A stretch of 64,000 nucleotides of DNA, from assembly GCA_008711295.1 (NCBI GenBank), contig VUYV01000016.1:5000000-5063999 (forward strand), written 5' to 3'. Shown one piece after another: positions 14,683 to 47,017 of this stretch. The stretch's first letter is position 1; each line of letters starts with the position of its first letter. Source of the stretch: Anarhynchus alexandrinus. Lineage: Eukaryota; Chordata; Aves; Charadriiformes; Charadriidae. Both the position numbers and the translations under genes were made by a program. The notes below the pieces were generated by a model. It saw nothing but the letters and a program-made list of their open reading frames with translations, was not told the origin of the DNA and searched no databases.

Positions 14683-17600
14683 ATCTTCAAGGGACCATTG
14701 TGAGTGTTGGTATGCAAAAATTAGTAAGAGATGGTCCTTGTCCTGGAGAGCTGAAAACCTCACTAGAATAGGCAAAGAGAAGTACAGGAAAAAGATAAAG
14801 TAAGGATTTGCTGTAAACCACAGGAACAGATTAGCAGCAGGACAAACAACAAAATCTGTATATTCTGATTCCCAGCCCAGTGTCTGTTCCCTGCATTAGC
14901 ATTTCTTCTTTCTGTTAAGACTGAAATTTTGGATTGCTAAAAGCATAGACATTTGTGCCACAGTAGTAGAATACTTTTAGAGAAAATTGAAGGCTCTCCC
15001 GGCATATAAGTTCTTTACCTTTTGCCATTAAAAAACTTCTTTCCATTGTTTGTAATTTTTTTCTAAACTGATTAATTGAGCTGAAAATTTTCATGCTGGC
15101 AGTTTGCCTGAAGCTGAATTTAAAAAAAAAATAAATCCTGCAGTATTTGTGGATAACGTTGTTTATCCTATTAGAAGCAAAGAAAGAGTTTTCAACTATT
15201 GTTGAAGAAACTTTAAAAAGGGCATGCTTTGGAGTAGGGCTTGGATTTCAAAGAAAGATTCAACCTGGTGTCAGGAATGATTTAATACTGTTTTCTTTAT
15301 TTGCTTTAGACAAATCCCAAGCAACAGAAAAATAAGTGTGCATATGCCAACTGACTCCTTTTCAACACTTGAAATCAGCCCTGGGTTCCTAACTCTACAT
15401 TTTTGTTACCAGCAAACAAAGTGACCAAGTACATGTGTTTTGCTATATGTTTTCTTCTGAGTGCCTGATCTGCATAGAGGGTAACAGCTTTGTCTTTCAG
15501 GAACCTCTCTATGAGCTTTTATAAGAAAATACCTGGACTGTGAATCTAGATGTTGATGATGATGCATGGCAGTGGGGTTAGTCCCATAATAGGGTGTGTA
15601 ATTTTACAAATTAACTGTGAATATTATGTCTGTATTACCTATGTAACAATCTCTATTAACTGTAGATTTTGATGATGAATATTTAAAAGTTAGAAACTGC
15701 TAGAATTGAGTTGTGGTGTAAAATTGGTGTGGTTCATCTATGACTGCCAAAATATATTACTTGTAATCCTACTGTCAGCCATTGTTTCTCCTTTAGGTCC
15801 TATGCCTCTTTTGGAGAATGCAGTTAGTCAATATTTTTTCTCTCTCTGTCATTCTATACTTGATCCTAGATCTAGCGTCCTCATCTTGCAGTGAATTTCT
15901 GTAGGGATGTCCAGGCTGCATATGAGCACTCGACAAACAGCAGTGAATTTATCTGAACAATGCCTGTGGGAAGTGAAATACTGTTAGGCCAATTTTATCT
16001 AAGGACAGCCAAGTCTGAGAGAGCTTGAGAACAGTTTAGGGGTGACTGACAAGAAACATCCAGGATCTGATTTTTCAAGTATACTTTGAATTTTTAAGTA
16101 TTCATAGCACAGCTCCAGAGATTTCAGCTACAGCTTACAGCTATCAGCATGGAGCATTTCTGTAAATCAGATGCCAGATCCCTGTCCATGAACATTTAAA
16201 AAAATAATTATTCACCATTTTATAAGACCACTATGGCAAGACCCAGTGAAGAGTCTGGTTCCGTGGGGCAGTGCTCAATGGTCACTGTGACACACTTCTT
16301 TTCACTGTCTCATTCCTTATGTACGTCTCAGTATCTGCAATGCGTGATGCTGGAGCACTGCAAGCATTATGCTCCTCTACACCCAGTACTGATTTCTTTC
16401 TGGAGCATGAGAAGAGTAATGCAATTAAAGATTCACAAAAGGAAGCCTAATCCTTAAGATTTCTTAATAGGAAGTGTTTCAATTCTCCAACTTTAATATA
16501 ATCTTTATATTTAGCAAGTTGGGTGTATTATTCAAATAAGTCTATTGTATTGTATAGCTGTCAGAATTATTGCTGATCTTCAGGAGAAAGTTGTGCTGAT
16601 TTAGCCTTCTTGAAATTTTAAATAAGTTTTTTCACAGCGGTGCAAAAAATACGGAGATTCGTACTTCAGTTGATAGCAAGCTTCACTGTGTCTTACGCTG
16701 CTTGAGGTCAGATATAAATCCAAACGATTCAGTCTTTTGATATGTTTATAAACATACCATATGAAAGCTAGGTGGTGGTGATATAATAGCAATAATTAAA
16801 AAAGCAATTCTGAAATGAGCTTTGTGGAATGGCTTGCAAGATGTTCATGAAACGGATGTAAAAAGTAACTTCAATAGAGTATAACACCTGTCAGTGGAAA
16901 AAACTTTCCCTAAAGGTACAGCAAAACTGGCAAGGCAGCAAAAGAATTTCTGAGATAGCACTTGTGAGATAGGTTGTCATTTTGGTAAACAAGCGTCTTA
17001 GACCTGGCTGTTTTAGCACAGTGAATGGAAGTAAATAAGCAAGATTTTTCAAGTTAGATTACACTGCAAAAAGAAGAGTGGCATTTCTGCAGCTACATAC
17101 ATTGTACCGAAAGTAGGCCTATACTGAGAGTAACCAAAACTTGCTAATTGAACAGTATTTACGTTTTCAAGTAAATTGTTCATTTCTCACTGATAGGATG
17201 ACATTTTTGTCAGCATAGTGGGTGCTGCAAGGAAAGAGTCTCAGGAAGATGGGGGGGGGTGGGTAGAACTGGTTCCATTGTTTCATGATGACTAAGTAGA
17301 AAACTGGATAAAAAGTTCTAGGCACAGTGTGTGTAAGTGCATTGGTACCTTGCTGCTGCATGCCAGCTGAGGCCATGGCCCACTGTTACAAAGTAAAACA
17401 TTTTAGCAAACTGAGTAAGTTCATTTTTTCCTTTCTAAAAATCAAGTGCTGATGTACAGCTTGTGGAAAAAACCAAAGAGGATTTACCCCTCCAAGATGC
17501 TGGTGGCTGCCTAAACGTTACAGAGCTAACAAGCTGCAACAGCAAGTACCACATTTATAATCCATTCTAGCTGTTATTTTAAAGGGGTCTGAGAAAGCAG

Positions 17601-18084
17601 ATTATCAAATTCCTCTGATTTTCAAGCAATGTATAACCTTTCATTTTATTAGGCTCTCAATATCCTTCACGCTGCTGAGGCATGGTAAGAACGGATAATA
17701 TTTAGCACTCTGCTTCCTCAACCCTTGGTAATAGGGATTTGGCTTGTCATTCCCAGCTCTTCTCTTCTAATCATCTCCCATTCAGTATTACTGTGTTGAA
17801 CCCCGCTACCCATCAGTTGGGATTCAGCCTCCTTTGTCCACTTGTTACTTTGTCCAATGAGCATTTTTATGCCTTCCCCACGGTGCCCCACTCACTAGGG
17901 ACAGCTCCTTGGAAACATCCTTGAAACTGCCCCATTACTCCACTGAGAAGTTTCCTGAGCCCTTTTGCCTATGAGCAGTTGACAGTATCTGCGTTATAAC
18001 TTAACTATTGCGATCGGGAGCAACTTCTTTTTATTTCTTGATGTTCTTCTGTCTGCCTCTCTCCATGGGCAAGCTCTTGTCTCA

Positions 18085-18210
18085 TACTTGGAGGGCAAGC
18101 CCTTGGAGCAGGGATCTCTATTTTTGCTGTATTTGTATGCTACATAGCATGGAGAGGTCTTGTCCTGGCCTGGGTTTGTAGTCCCGTCTAAATGCAAGTA
18201 ATAATTATGC
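18085..18210 (+). repeat. Ancient L2/CR1-related LINE or partner SINE 3' tail
   Basis: The stretch resembles, base for base over much of its length, a repeat tail common in sauropsid genomes: GCAAGCCCTTGGAGCAGGGA, then a T-rich segment, GTATTTGTATGCTACATAGC, GTCTTGTCCTGG, and an end with AAATGCAAGTAATAATTA. I recall the general form (AAGCTCTTTGGGGCAGGGAC ... GTACAGCGCCTAGCAC ... AATACAAATAATAATAA) but cannot give its database name. Strongly diverged, hence old. Confidence 0.5.
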
Positions 18211-20407
18211 CATTAGGGCTAGTTGTCCCTTAGACAAGCTCACATGTGCATACTGGACTTGACCTGCAGCAGAGCTGTGTATGGCAGCCCACATGCATTT
18301 ATGATACGTAGTGTGTGTGCCCTCCAGGGAAGGGATAGGAATGATGTCATGGAGCTGATCCCACCACCACTGGGGAGGGCGAGGATGAAGGTGTCTGCGG
18401 CACACAGACATCTTTCAGTCTGGCCAAGGCCTGCTGTGACTTTGTGTCCCAGCAGTATAACAGGAAAAGAAGGTTGAGTTTGAGTGTAGGACCATGCCAC
18501 TGGGTGAAAGGCAGTGCAGATGCAGTCACCCTTTCTAAAACACTAATTTTCATTCTGTGTTTGCAGTCCTGTGTATTATTTGTCCTGGTTTTGCTGTCTG
18601 ATGCAGAACTTGAAAATGGGATCTGATGTCCTTGGGAGTTTTCCTGTTAAATATTTTTAAATAAATGAATAACGTATTGTGTACTTTCCTCCCTGGACAC
18701 TTCTGGCAAGAACAAACTATCAGTTACCTGGTATCTCAGCAGTACAAGTTGGCTGAAGTCTGCCACATCTCCCATTTTGTGGGCTACGCGAAGTGTTTTT
18801 TTGCCAGTCTGGTTAAATCAGTTGAAATCTTCCCATCCAAAGGCTGTCACTGCAAATCCTGTGAGAGCTCAGCTGGCTCTTTGCAATGTGTTGAGGTTCC
18901 CTGAGCCATCCCTTGAGCCTGTTGAGCAATCATGTTATTTTCTTCAATGAAATGTTCAGGAAGAAATGTGTTCATGAATAAAAGCCTGACATTTCAACAT
19001 CTGCATCTAGAAGGAAATGCAGCCTGGGTAGTCATCATTTGGTTGTGAAAGGCACACTCATTATTTAAATCATATGTGCTGTCCATGTTCAGAAGGGGCC
19101 CACTGGGCATGATTCAAGGCCTGCTGGAACAGGAGAGTTTCTTTATTGACTCAGTGGGCTTTGGATTAGACCCTAAATTGAGAGGAGGAACTGAGACTGA
19201 ATTACTATTCTCTGGAGAGTTTGGGAATGCTGTACAGTGGTTAGATTTTTGTGCTGCCAAAATGAAATTGCCACTGCTGAAGAAAGCTGAAAGGTTTGTA
19301 GAATAAATCTTTAGAGAGAGTTGTCAATCTTACCAGTGTGGATAGGTGACTGCAGTGTAAGTTAAATCTTCTTTTTCGTAGTCTTCTTAAGATGCACAAT
19401 GCATACTTTATGACAGCCAGACTCACAGGAGGAGTTACTAAAGAGAAAGATAAGCCTGATGTTCCTTGGCGGTTTAATTTCTGGTGCAACCAAATAAAAA
19501 AATTTGGGAGACGAGGGGAGGTATTCGCTAATTAACAATAAAGAATCTGTTTCTTGCCCATAGGAATTCGATGAGTACACCACAATTGGGAGCAAGGCAT
19601 AAAATGTGTTTTATTTGGTCCCATTTACTCCATCACTACTTTTTCAGGGAAAGGACGAGCCTTATGCACCTTCTTCACATTATTTGATTTGCACTGCCCT
19701 CAGCCGGTGCATCTGAGCTATGCCACCGGAGTGCTAGCAGTAAGGCACACTAAAGCAGTCTCTGAAGGGAATTGAAGTCAAGCTATTGCATTAGGCTCCT
19801 GTGTGGGATGCTCACAGCTGCACTACCTTAGTACATTGCGATACATTCAGAACAGATGGATTTTGCTGAACCGGGCTTGCTACCACAGCACATGAGAATC
19901 TCATGAATTTTCATGCATGGTTTCTTCACTGCGTGTGTGCTGTTACGTGTGAACTTCCTGGAGCAGGTAAAGGCATTCACTGAAGGTTGTGCAGGGATCC
20001 TGCAACAGAGAGGGAGTTTGAACTCACATCTCGTAAACCCCAGGGCTGTGCTGCAAGAGTGGAAACATCTCTTCAGAATAGTTTCTAATACTATACCCAC
20101 ACACTGTGCACACTACACACACTACGATGCTCTTTTCTCAGTGCTGATATCTACCCCGTGATTTCCAAACACTAAACGTCCAGCAGCTGCAAAGAAAGAC
20201 CTTTAGTTTGTTTGGACAATAAGAACTTATCAATGCTGAGGATGGATGAATCCCTCGAGACAGTGTATTTGATTTGTGCTGTGAGAAAAAGCACGTGTAA
20301 TGTAGTCTTCTTTAAGCAGTGCTACTTCCACATCTTTCTTGAATTTACCACTGGTATTTATAACTATTGCTTCAGCCAGTAATTATCTTCTGCTTAAAAC
20401 TTTTCAG

Positions 20408-20478
20408 GAGAAGCAGAGATTGAGAGCGATGATGATGATGACTATGATGATGACTGTAAAAAGTCTTCGATGGATGAA
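20408..20478 (+). CDS. PLCB1: PLCB1 exon 5 of window: acidic X-Y linker
   Basis: Encodes the end of Gly505 and residues 506-528, EAEIESDDDDDYDDDCKKSS then MDE. This is the acidic auto-inhibitory part of the X-Y linker, which in PLC-beta enzymes covers the active site until membrane engagement displaces it (known for the family). The codons are largely GAT/GAC, which gives a short GATGAT run inside the coding sequence. Compared with my recollection of the mammalian protein (eight consecutive Asp), the bird has nine residues with a Tyr in the middle, one more than in mammals. Acceptor TTTTCAG, donor GTAAGG; phase 0 at the end. Confidence 0.95.
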
Positions 20479-21050
20479 GTAAGGGTGTAGATATGTTTTG
20501 TGGTGACGGGTTGGTTCCAGCAGTTGTGGGTTGGCTTGTGTTACTAGGAATGGGACTACCATCTAGTGGAGAAAGGGAGGCAGAGCACTGGGAAACATTT
20601 GTTAATCGGTTTGGAAACCCCTCTGCTTTGTTTATTTATATTTTCGTTTACTGAAGAATAAGAATTAATAGCACCATAGCTGATCTGTTTTAGACAACTG
20701 CTTGTGGTGTATTTAGCGTTGTTGGAAGAAAAACTTGACATCGAAAACTTAGACCTATATTTGTTATTTATTCAACAGTACTGATAAATGTGCTCAGCAC
20801 CATGCATGTGTAAAGGAAATGCTGTCCCTTCCCTAGGAGCCACATAGTAAGAATTAATACAGCAGCAGTTTAATTAAACATTTACATTTTATAGCAAATT
20901 TTCTTCTTTCCCTGTGTGAGGCACTGACCTCACTAAGCCAGGATCAGTGAAAGATCTCATGGTTGATAGAAAACTGGGCTTTGGTATTTGTGGCCTCTGA
21001 TGGCATCACGGACAGATCAAAACTGCAGCATTTTCCCTTTTCTGCCCCAG
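20479..21050 (+). other. PLCB1: PLCB1 short intron
   Basis: A 572-base intron with donor GTAAGG and acceptor TCTGCCCCAG. I see nothing of note inside. Confidence 0.9.
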
Positions 21051-21147
21051 GGTACTGCTGGAAGTGAGGCTATGGCCACAGAAGAGATGTCTAACCTGGT
21101 GAACTACATTCAGCCTGTGAAGTTTGAGTCATTCGAAGTATCAAAAA
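21051..21147 (+). CDS. PLCB1: PLCB1 exon 6 of window: linker end and start of Y domain
   Basis: Encodes residues 529-560 plus the first base of Lys561: [20 protein letters not shown], then [12 protein letters not shown]. From [10 protein letters not shown] onward this is the first strand of the Y half of the catalytic barrel. A human comparison from memory differs mainly at FEVSK versus FEISK. Acceptor TGCCCCAG; strong donor GTAAGTAAG. Confidence 0.96.
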
Positions 21148-22326
21148 GTAAGTAAGCTAAGCATAAGCAACATACTGGAAATTACCTAACAAGTGTTTTG
21201 AAGAAAGTTCTGAAGAAATGCTGCTTGGCTTCTTCTCAGTTAGATAGATACAGGCACACGGACGGAAAATGTTCTGTTGGTATCCAGCCAAATAAATCCA
21301 TATTTATTTTGAAACCTGCATTAGTCTAAATATCAAACTTCATCAACAGTAAACATGCTGCCATTTCAAAAACGTTTTTGAAAATGTTGTACTTACATTG
21401 TATTTGTTGTCCATGACTGAAGAGTAACTTAAGCATTTTGAGAAAGGTGGTCATAAATATTCCTTTGGATTGAGCAAGTGCTTTATAGTTTGCCTCTGCT
21501 ACTTTTATAGAGCATTCAGTGTGAGCAGAGTCTGCCCTTCCCCATATGCAAATTCACTCGTTCCTAACTCTGTGTATTGTATAGAAAAGGCCATAATTTC
21601 AGCCCCCGCTGGCTTTTACAGAAGATGCCTTGCTAGGAGTGCACTCAGTGGCATCCTCAATAAACACTGCAGCATCTTTTCCTTTCTTGGTGCAGAACCC
21701 CCTACTGTTTGCCTGCCCTTTTTCACTTTGTTTTGACAGGTTGCAATACGCTCTTGGAGCTTTTTAGTTAAAGAAGTATATAGCATTTTAATTTATTATG
21801 GATTTATGGAGGCCTTGGCAGAGGACAGGTAATTAGTGCCTAAGTCCATCTCTGTATACGAGATTTTGCATTTACTCCTCATCAATAACAAACATATAAT
21901 AAATTATCTACCCATTCATTTATATGTGGGTATTTAAACAGGCATACACACAAGCATTCACAAAATCATGCAGAGAGCTATGCTTGTTCCCTATAGTTGT
22001 GTCCCTTTGGATGTTTATAATCTCGTCTAACTCTAATGACAATTACAAGAACACAGTGGGAAGGAGATAGTCCTTCTGGAAAGGAAGCCATGTGAATCCT
22101 AGCAGGACAAGTTATTGCAGCTGTTACAAAATTGTCTTGTGTAGATTTCTTCTGTTCACATGCCTGTGCCTTTCTGACTTCTCTTTTGTAAAGAACTGCT
22201 GATGTCCAGATTTTTTATCCTAAGTCTTGATGTGATCTTTGATTAATCATACTGTTTCTGTGAACTCATAACATTAAGGAATTAATATTTCTGGTGTTTG
22301 TGTTGGAAAAAAATTAAATCATTATG

Positions 22327-22515
22327 TGGTAAATGTGGCCAGTTTGTTAAAGCAGTGCCCTTACATGGTAAATGTTGCTGGCTGGTTAAAGCAGCGGACA
22401 CTATAGCGTGACTTGTGGGTTCTGATCTTAGTCGTGGCCTGGACTCACCGCTGGACCTTCATTAAATTCAATGAAGATGAGCTGAATAAAGTAGGAGTTA
22501 GATAAGGATTGGTTT
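22327..22515 (+). repeat. Tandem duplication followed by CORE-SINE (MIR)-like relic
   Basis: 22327-22365 and 22366-22404 are imperfect 39-base tandem copies beginning TGGTAAATGT and sharing GTTAAAGCAG. From about 22380 the sequence has the order expected of a tRNA-derived MIR-type SINE: CTGGTTAAAGCAGCGGACAC (A-box side), GGGTTCTGATCTT (B-box like, compare GGTTCGAATCC), then a core-like segment ACTCACCGCTGGACCTTCAT. Highly diverged; the alternative is chance resemblance. Confidence 0.4.
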
Positions 22516-22739
22516 TTAAAATGCTCCCTATCCAGTTGTTGCCCAGATTTTATTTTTGTTCATCTGACTTCATTTCTCTAAGTGTAGGGCTCCATACTTG
22601 TCTTTTATACAGTTTCGTCATTTCAGTGTTACAGCATTTTTCTAATTTAACATTTTTTAATTGAGAATTTGTTTTGATTTGTGATCTTGGCCTCCATGGT
22701 GGTAACAGTACCTCACTGCTTCTGTCATTCACACATTTT

Positions 22740-22960
22740 AGAAGTTCATTTTCTGGTCTTGCATCCAACTTTTTAACAGAAATATTGAATAGCACCGGAT
22801 CTTTAACAGTCCCCTGATTGCCCTCACTAGATATGTTCTCTCTTTGACAGCAGGTAGCTGTAACTGTATTTCTTCAACTTTTTCAGGCAGTTTTTCAACA
22901 AGTTATTTGCACACTCCATAGTGACTTCCTTCTGACAAGACAGAGCAGCATAATGTGTCA
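22740..22960 (-). mobile_element. Degenerate CR1-like LINE fragment
   Basis: On the + strand the text follows the familiar antisense pattern of CR1-type reverse transcriptase tails: AAATATTGAATAGCACCGGA, CCCCTGATTGCCCTCACTAG, then TTTGACAGCAGGTAGCTGTA and CAACAAGTTATTTGCACACT. The open frame is broken, so it is a dead fragment. It is much older than the CR1 copies at 42 kb and 64 kb. Boundaries uncertain. Confidence 0.5.
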
Positions 22961-24970
22961 AAATAGAGAAATGTGTCTCCTGCACAGTCTTTTCTTCAAA
23001 GGGCAGGTTTCTTAATCCTCTCCAGATACTACAAGGAAATAATTGTTCTTATTTTAATTAGGAGTTTGATTAAGCCCTGGACATTTAGTAACCGAGTCAT
23101 TTAACAGCTACCAGTTCTGGTTTCCTACAGATGCTCTACTTTAAGATAAGGCTGAGAGATACAGTATATTACGACAACATATTATAGCACCTATATTCTA
23201 AATAGAATAAAGCCACTATATATGTATGTTGCTAGTGCTATCCCATTAGTAAGGGGGAAGGATGTAGTAAGAATAATCTCAGTGCTTTTATAAGGAGCTG
23301 AGATGGAGGTGAGCTGGCTGGAACAGAGTCTGGAGAAAGAGAGGATATTGCTTGTTGAAAAGGAAGAGGAGTGGTAAGAGAGCAGCCTCTACGGAATGGC
23401 AGGAATCTTTCGCCATTAGGAGATGATAGCTATGAATAATGGCAGTGGCGTGATTGTTGCTAATTAGAAATAGGGACCACAATAAAGTCTGAGTCCCAGC
23501 TCTTCTAGAGGGAGAGAATCACTTTTGGAACACCATGGTCATCCTATGACTTTTCACCATACACTGCGAATAGTTTGTAGTTTGCAGGCTGGCAGCACAT
23601 TTTCCTCTCACGTTGGCCGAGACGATCTAGCTTCTCACTTCTTTGGATCCACTGCTTCCTTTTTGGCTTCCTGTAACAAAAGAGCCCACCTGTTTCTGTC
23701 CTGCTTCTCTCTGCAAGACAAGTGCTTTTGTTCAGTTTTATCCCTCTCCTGTGGCTTCGCAGTTTGACTTCAGGGAGGCAGCCAGACTGGCCTCCTGGCC
23801 ATCCCTGGATTACTGCAGCAAAATTACTTCTACAACCGGATGAGGGCAAGCCTTTTCTCTGCCTTATTGTTTGCTTTCAATAAAGTAGTGAGGCTAGAGA
23901 GTTCATGTTTCAACACAGGCACTGTTTCCTTCATTTTTAAAGAGAGCAGTGCTGAGATATCTAATGGATAAGACCTCCCAGTGCTGTGGCCCCTTCCAGG
24001 CAATCTACACAGCTGATTGTGATGAAATGGGCAGCTGTTATTTTGCAGCAATCCTTACCTTCTGTAAAAAAGTGTAAAGGAAAAAACGCTGAAGGTAGAA
24101 GGGTCTTGACTTAGGCTCTCTGCTACAGCATGTCGCACGGGTACATTGAAAGGCTGCGCACACGTCAGGCAAAGGTGAGTAACAAATGATACACAAATTA
24201 ATGTTCAGTCCTACTGAGTTACAAGCTTAGGAGGAGCTTTTCACCACTGTCAGGTCCGAAAGTCTGACCAAATTAAAGAGGTCATAGAAGCTCCATATCA
24301 GTCCAGGGTTAGGTCTAAAGACATGCTGGGACATAGGAGTGTACCTTCAGGCTTGATTAGATAGCAGTGTTTTCATGACTGTTTGAGACAGATGTGACCT
24401 TACTCTGACATGCTGAAGATAACAAGAACTGCTGTAGGCACAGCTAGCGCACTGCTTAGTTTAATCTGATACGGACATTAGTTATTATAGCTTCGAATTG
24501 GCTCAAAGCCCTTGCATCTGCCTGTAAAGACAATCAAGAGATCCAGCAGGGCCCTGTGTTCCCCACAAAAGCTGCTACAATACCTCTTCATCACACCTGT
24601 GAGCTTTGGGCTCTACCTCTCAAACATATCAACATGGTATTTTGCAAGCAAACGTGAGAGATCTCTGCCTGTGCACTGGGTTTCTGTTGCCTGCAGCTGA
24701 AACAGCAGCAATCTCAGGCAGTACTGGTGCCCTTAATTTGGGCAATACTAATGTGAGTTCAGCCGAAGCTCTTGAGTATGTGCAGGGTGAGCTTACTGCT
24801 GTCAGCGAATGATTGTGTATGTAAATTCTTTGAGATCAAGGTGAAATGAGCTGGTGAACAGTAGATGGAATAAGGTGACTGAGACTAAACCAGTTGTTTG
24901 CAGCTCATGCATCACATATGATTTCATGCTCTAACATGTCACTGTTTTTATTTCCCCTTTAAACTTTCAG

Positions 24971-25055
24971 AACGCAACAAAAGTTTTGAAATGTCTTCCT
25001 TTGTGGAAACCAAAGGGCTTGAGCAACTTACGAAGTCTCCTGTGGAATTTGTGGA
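24971..25055 (+). CDS. PLCB1: PLCB1 exon 7 of window: Y domain, ends at U12-type donor
   Basis: Completes Lys561 and encodes residues 562-588 plus two bases of Glu589: [20 protein letters not shown], then KSPVEFV. The SSFVETK segment includes the conserved serine region that binds substrate in the Y half. The exon ends at GTGGA. The intron begins GTATCCTT, the minor-spliceosome donor motif. The next exon supplies the third base of Glu589 and reads straight on as YNKMQLSR, so this boundary is fixed by the protein. Confidence 0.95.
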
Positions 25056-40193
<15,138 letters not shown>

Positions 40194-40326
40194 ATTGACC
40201 ATGGAGATGCACCATCCGAAGCTAACAATGAACCTAGGCCAACACCAGCAGAAAATGGAGTAAATTGCACTGCCTCTCTTACACCGAAACCAGCAACTCA
40301 GGTTGTCCACAGCCAACCAACACCAG
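40194..40326 (+). CDS. PLCB1: PLCB1 exon 14 of window: variable linker before the coiled coil
   Basis: Encodes residues 843-886 plus the first base of Gly887: [20 protein letters not shown], then [20 protein letters not shown] and QPTP. This proline/threonine-rich, probably disordered linker joins the catalytic core to the distal C-terminal domain. It is the least conserved exon in the window, but [12 protein letters not shown] and LTPKP still match PLCB1. Acceptor TATTTTCAG; donor GTAGGA. Confidence 0.94.
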
Positions 40327-41108
40327 GTAGGAAAAAACAAAGCAGAACAAAAAAAGTCCTATCTTTTCAAAATAAATCTGGATAATAATTTTTCATCTGC
40401 TTTGAATTTAAAGAACAAAGGGGGGTTTTGTGTGTGTGTGTGTGTGTTTGTTTTGTTTTTATAAAATAGGTAGTTTTCCCATTACTTTAGTATACTGTTA
40501 AGGCCAGTCTTCTTCAAATATGCAAATGTCTTCCATTTAAGAGTTGCTTTTGAGGCGGAGCTGAAGTTCCTCACAGGCAAGAAAATTTGCTTCTTTTTGT
40601 TGTTGCAAGTGCAGGAATCTCTTTAAATTGTTTTTACAAATATGCCTAATTTGTGCATGGAGTTACATCTTATTCCACACGCAAAATACAGTATTAGATA
40701 CTTATAGGCTTGGTCTAACTGACTTCTAAGGAGCTGGATTCATCTTGTGTACAGAAATTCTGTACTGACATCATAATATAGACCAGTTATAATAACTGTC
40801 AGCCTAATACCATTTAAATGACTCATATGAGTGGTATCAGTGAGTTCAATAACATCCTCCTCATGAGTAAAACAACAAAGCTCAGGTGGGTTTTTGGAAG
40901 GTTACCTTTTCGTGTTGGTTCACAAGATTGCTGTTGTTTTCCATGTTGCTACTCTTCTGCTCAAAAGATTTGTTTTTGCAAATGACTAATAAATACCCAT
41001 GTCAGCATATGTCCTGTGTCACCTGCCATGTTTTAATATGCAATCAAGCAGCACAATAATGGCTGTTGCTTTAAAACAATTAGAATCAGTCATCTCTTTT
41101 ACCTCTAG
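40327..41108 (+). other. PLCB1: PLCB1 short intron with TG microsatellite
   Basis: A 782-base intron. A TG dinucleotide run lies at 40429-40447. Otherwise nothing is seen. Confidence 0.9.
40429..40447. repeat. TG dinucleotide microsatellite
   Basis: An uninterrupted TG run about 100 bases into the intron, preceded by a short G run. Likely length-variable. Confidence 0.9.
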
Positions 41109-41162
41109 GTTCGGTGAAAGCACCTGCAAAGACAGAGGATCTTATTCAGAGTGTCCTCACAG
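41109..41162 (+). CDS. PLCB1: PLCB1 exon 15 of window: 54-nt exon with protein kinase C site
   Basis: Completes Gly887 and encodes residues 888-904 plus the first base of Glu905: SVKAPAKTEDLIQSVLT. The serine at the start (GSVKAP) is equivalent to Ser887 of mammalian PLC-beta1, a protein kinase C phosphorylation site reported to dampen its activity. The exon is 54 bases with the same phase at both ends, so skipping it would remove 18 residues, including this serine, without a frame change. Acceptor TACCTCTAG, donor GTAATA. Confidence 0.95.
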
Positions 41163-46836
<5,674 letters not shown>

Positions 46837-47017
46837 ATCTGAAACGAGCAGCCCAGACCACGGTTCTTCAACTATTGAACAGGAATTAGCTGCGCTCGAC
46901 TCTGAAATGACCCAGAAGCTAGTCGAGCTGAAGGAGAAGCAACAACAGCAGCTGCTAAATCTCCGACAGGAGCAGTATTACAGTGAAAAGTACCAGAAAC
47001 GAGAGCACATTAAGCTG
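46837..47017 (+). CDS. PLCB1: PLCB1 exon 17 of window: coiled coil with Ser-Pro phosphosite
   Basis: Completes Arg978 and encodes residues 979-1038: [20 protein letters not shown], then [20 protein letters not shown] and [20 protein letters not shown]. The second serine of SSPDHG corresponds to Ser982 of mammalian PLC-beta1, a Ser-Pro site reported as an ERK target in the nuclear pool. The rest is a glutamine- and leucine-rich amphipathic helix. Acceptor TTTGCAG, donor GTACGT. Confidence 0.97.

Larger units (their letters stand above)
21148..24970 (+). other. PLCB1: PLCB1 intron, 3.8 kb, with old repeat relics
   Basis: Intron of 3823 bases. It holds a 39-bp imperfect tandem duplication and tRNA-core SINE-like sequence (22327-22515) and a decayed CR1-like fragment on the minus strand (about 22740-22960). 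I see nothing else. Confidence 0.88.

Noticed and set aside
20420..20458. GAT/GAC microsatellite
   Set aside because: It is coding: the Asp run of the PLC-beta acidic linker, in frame with both neighbouring exons.
22380..22450. Possible tRNA gene
   Set aside because: A- and B-box-like motifs are visible, but I could not form a proper anticodon stem or an acceptor stem. A SINE relic explains it better.
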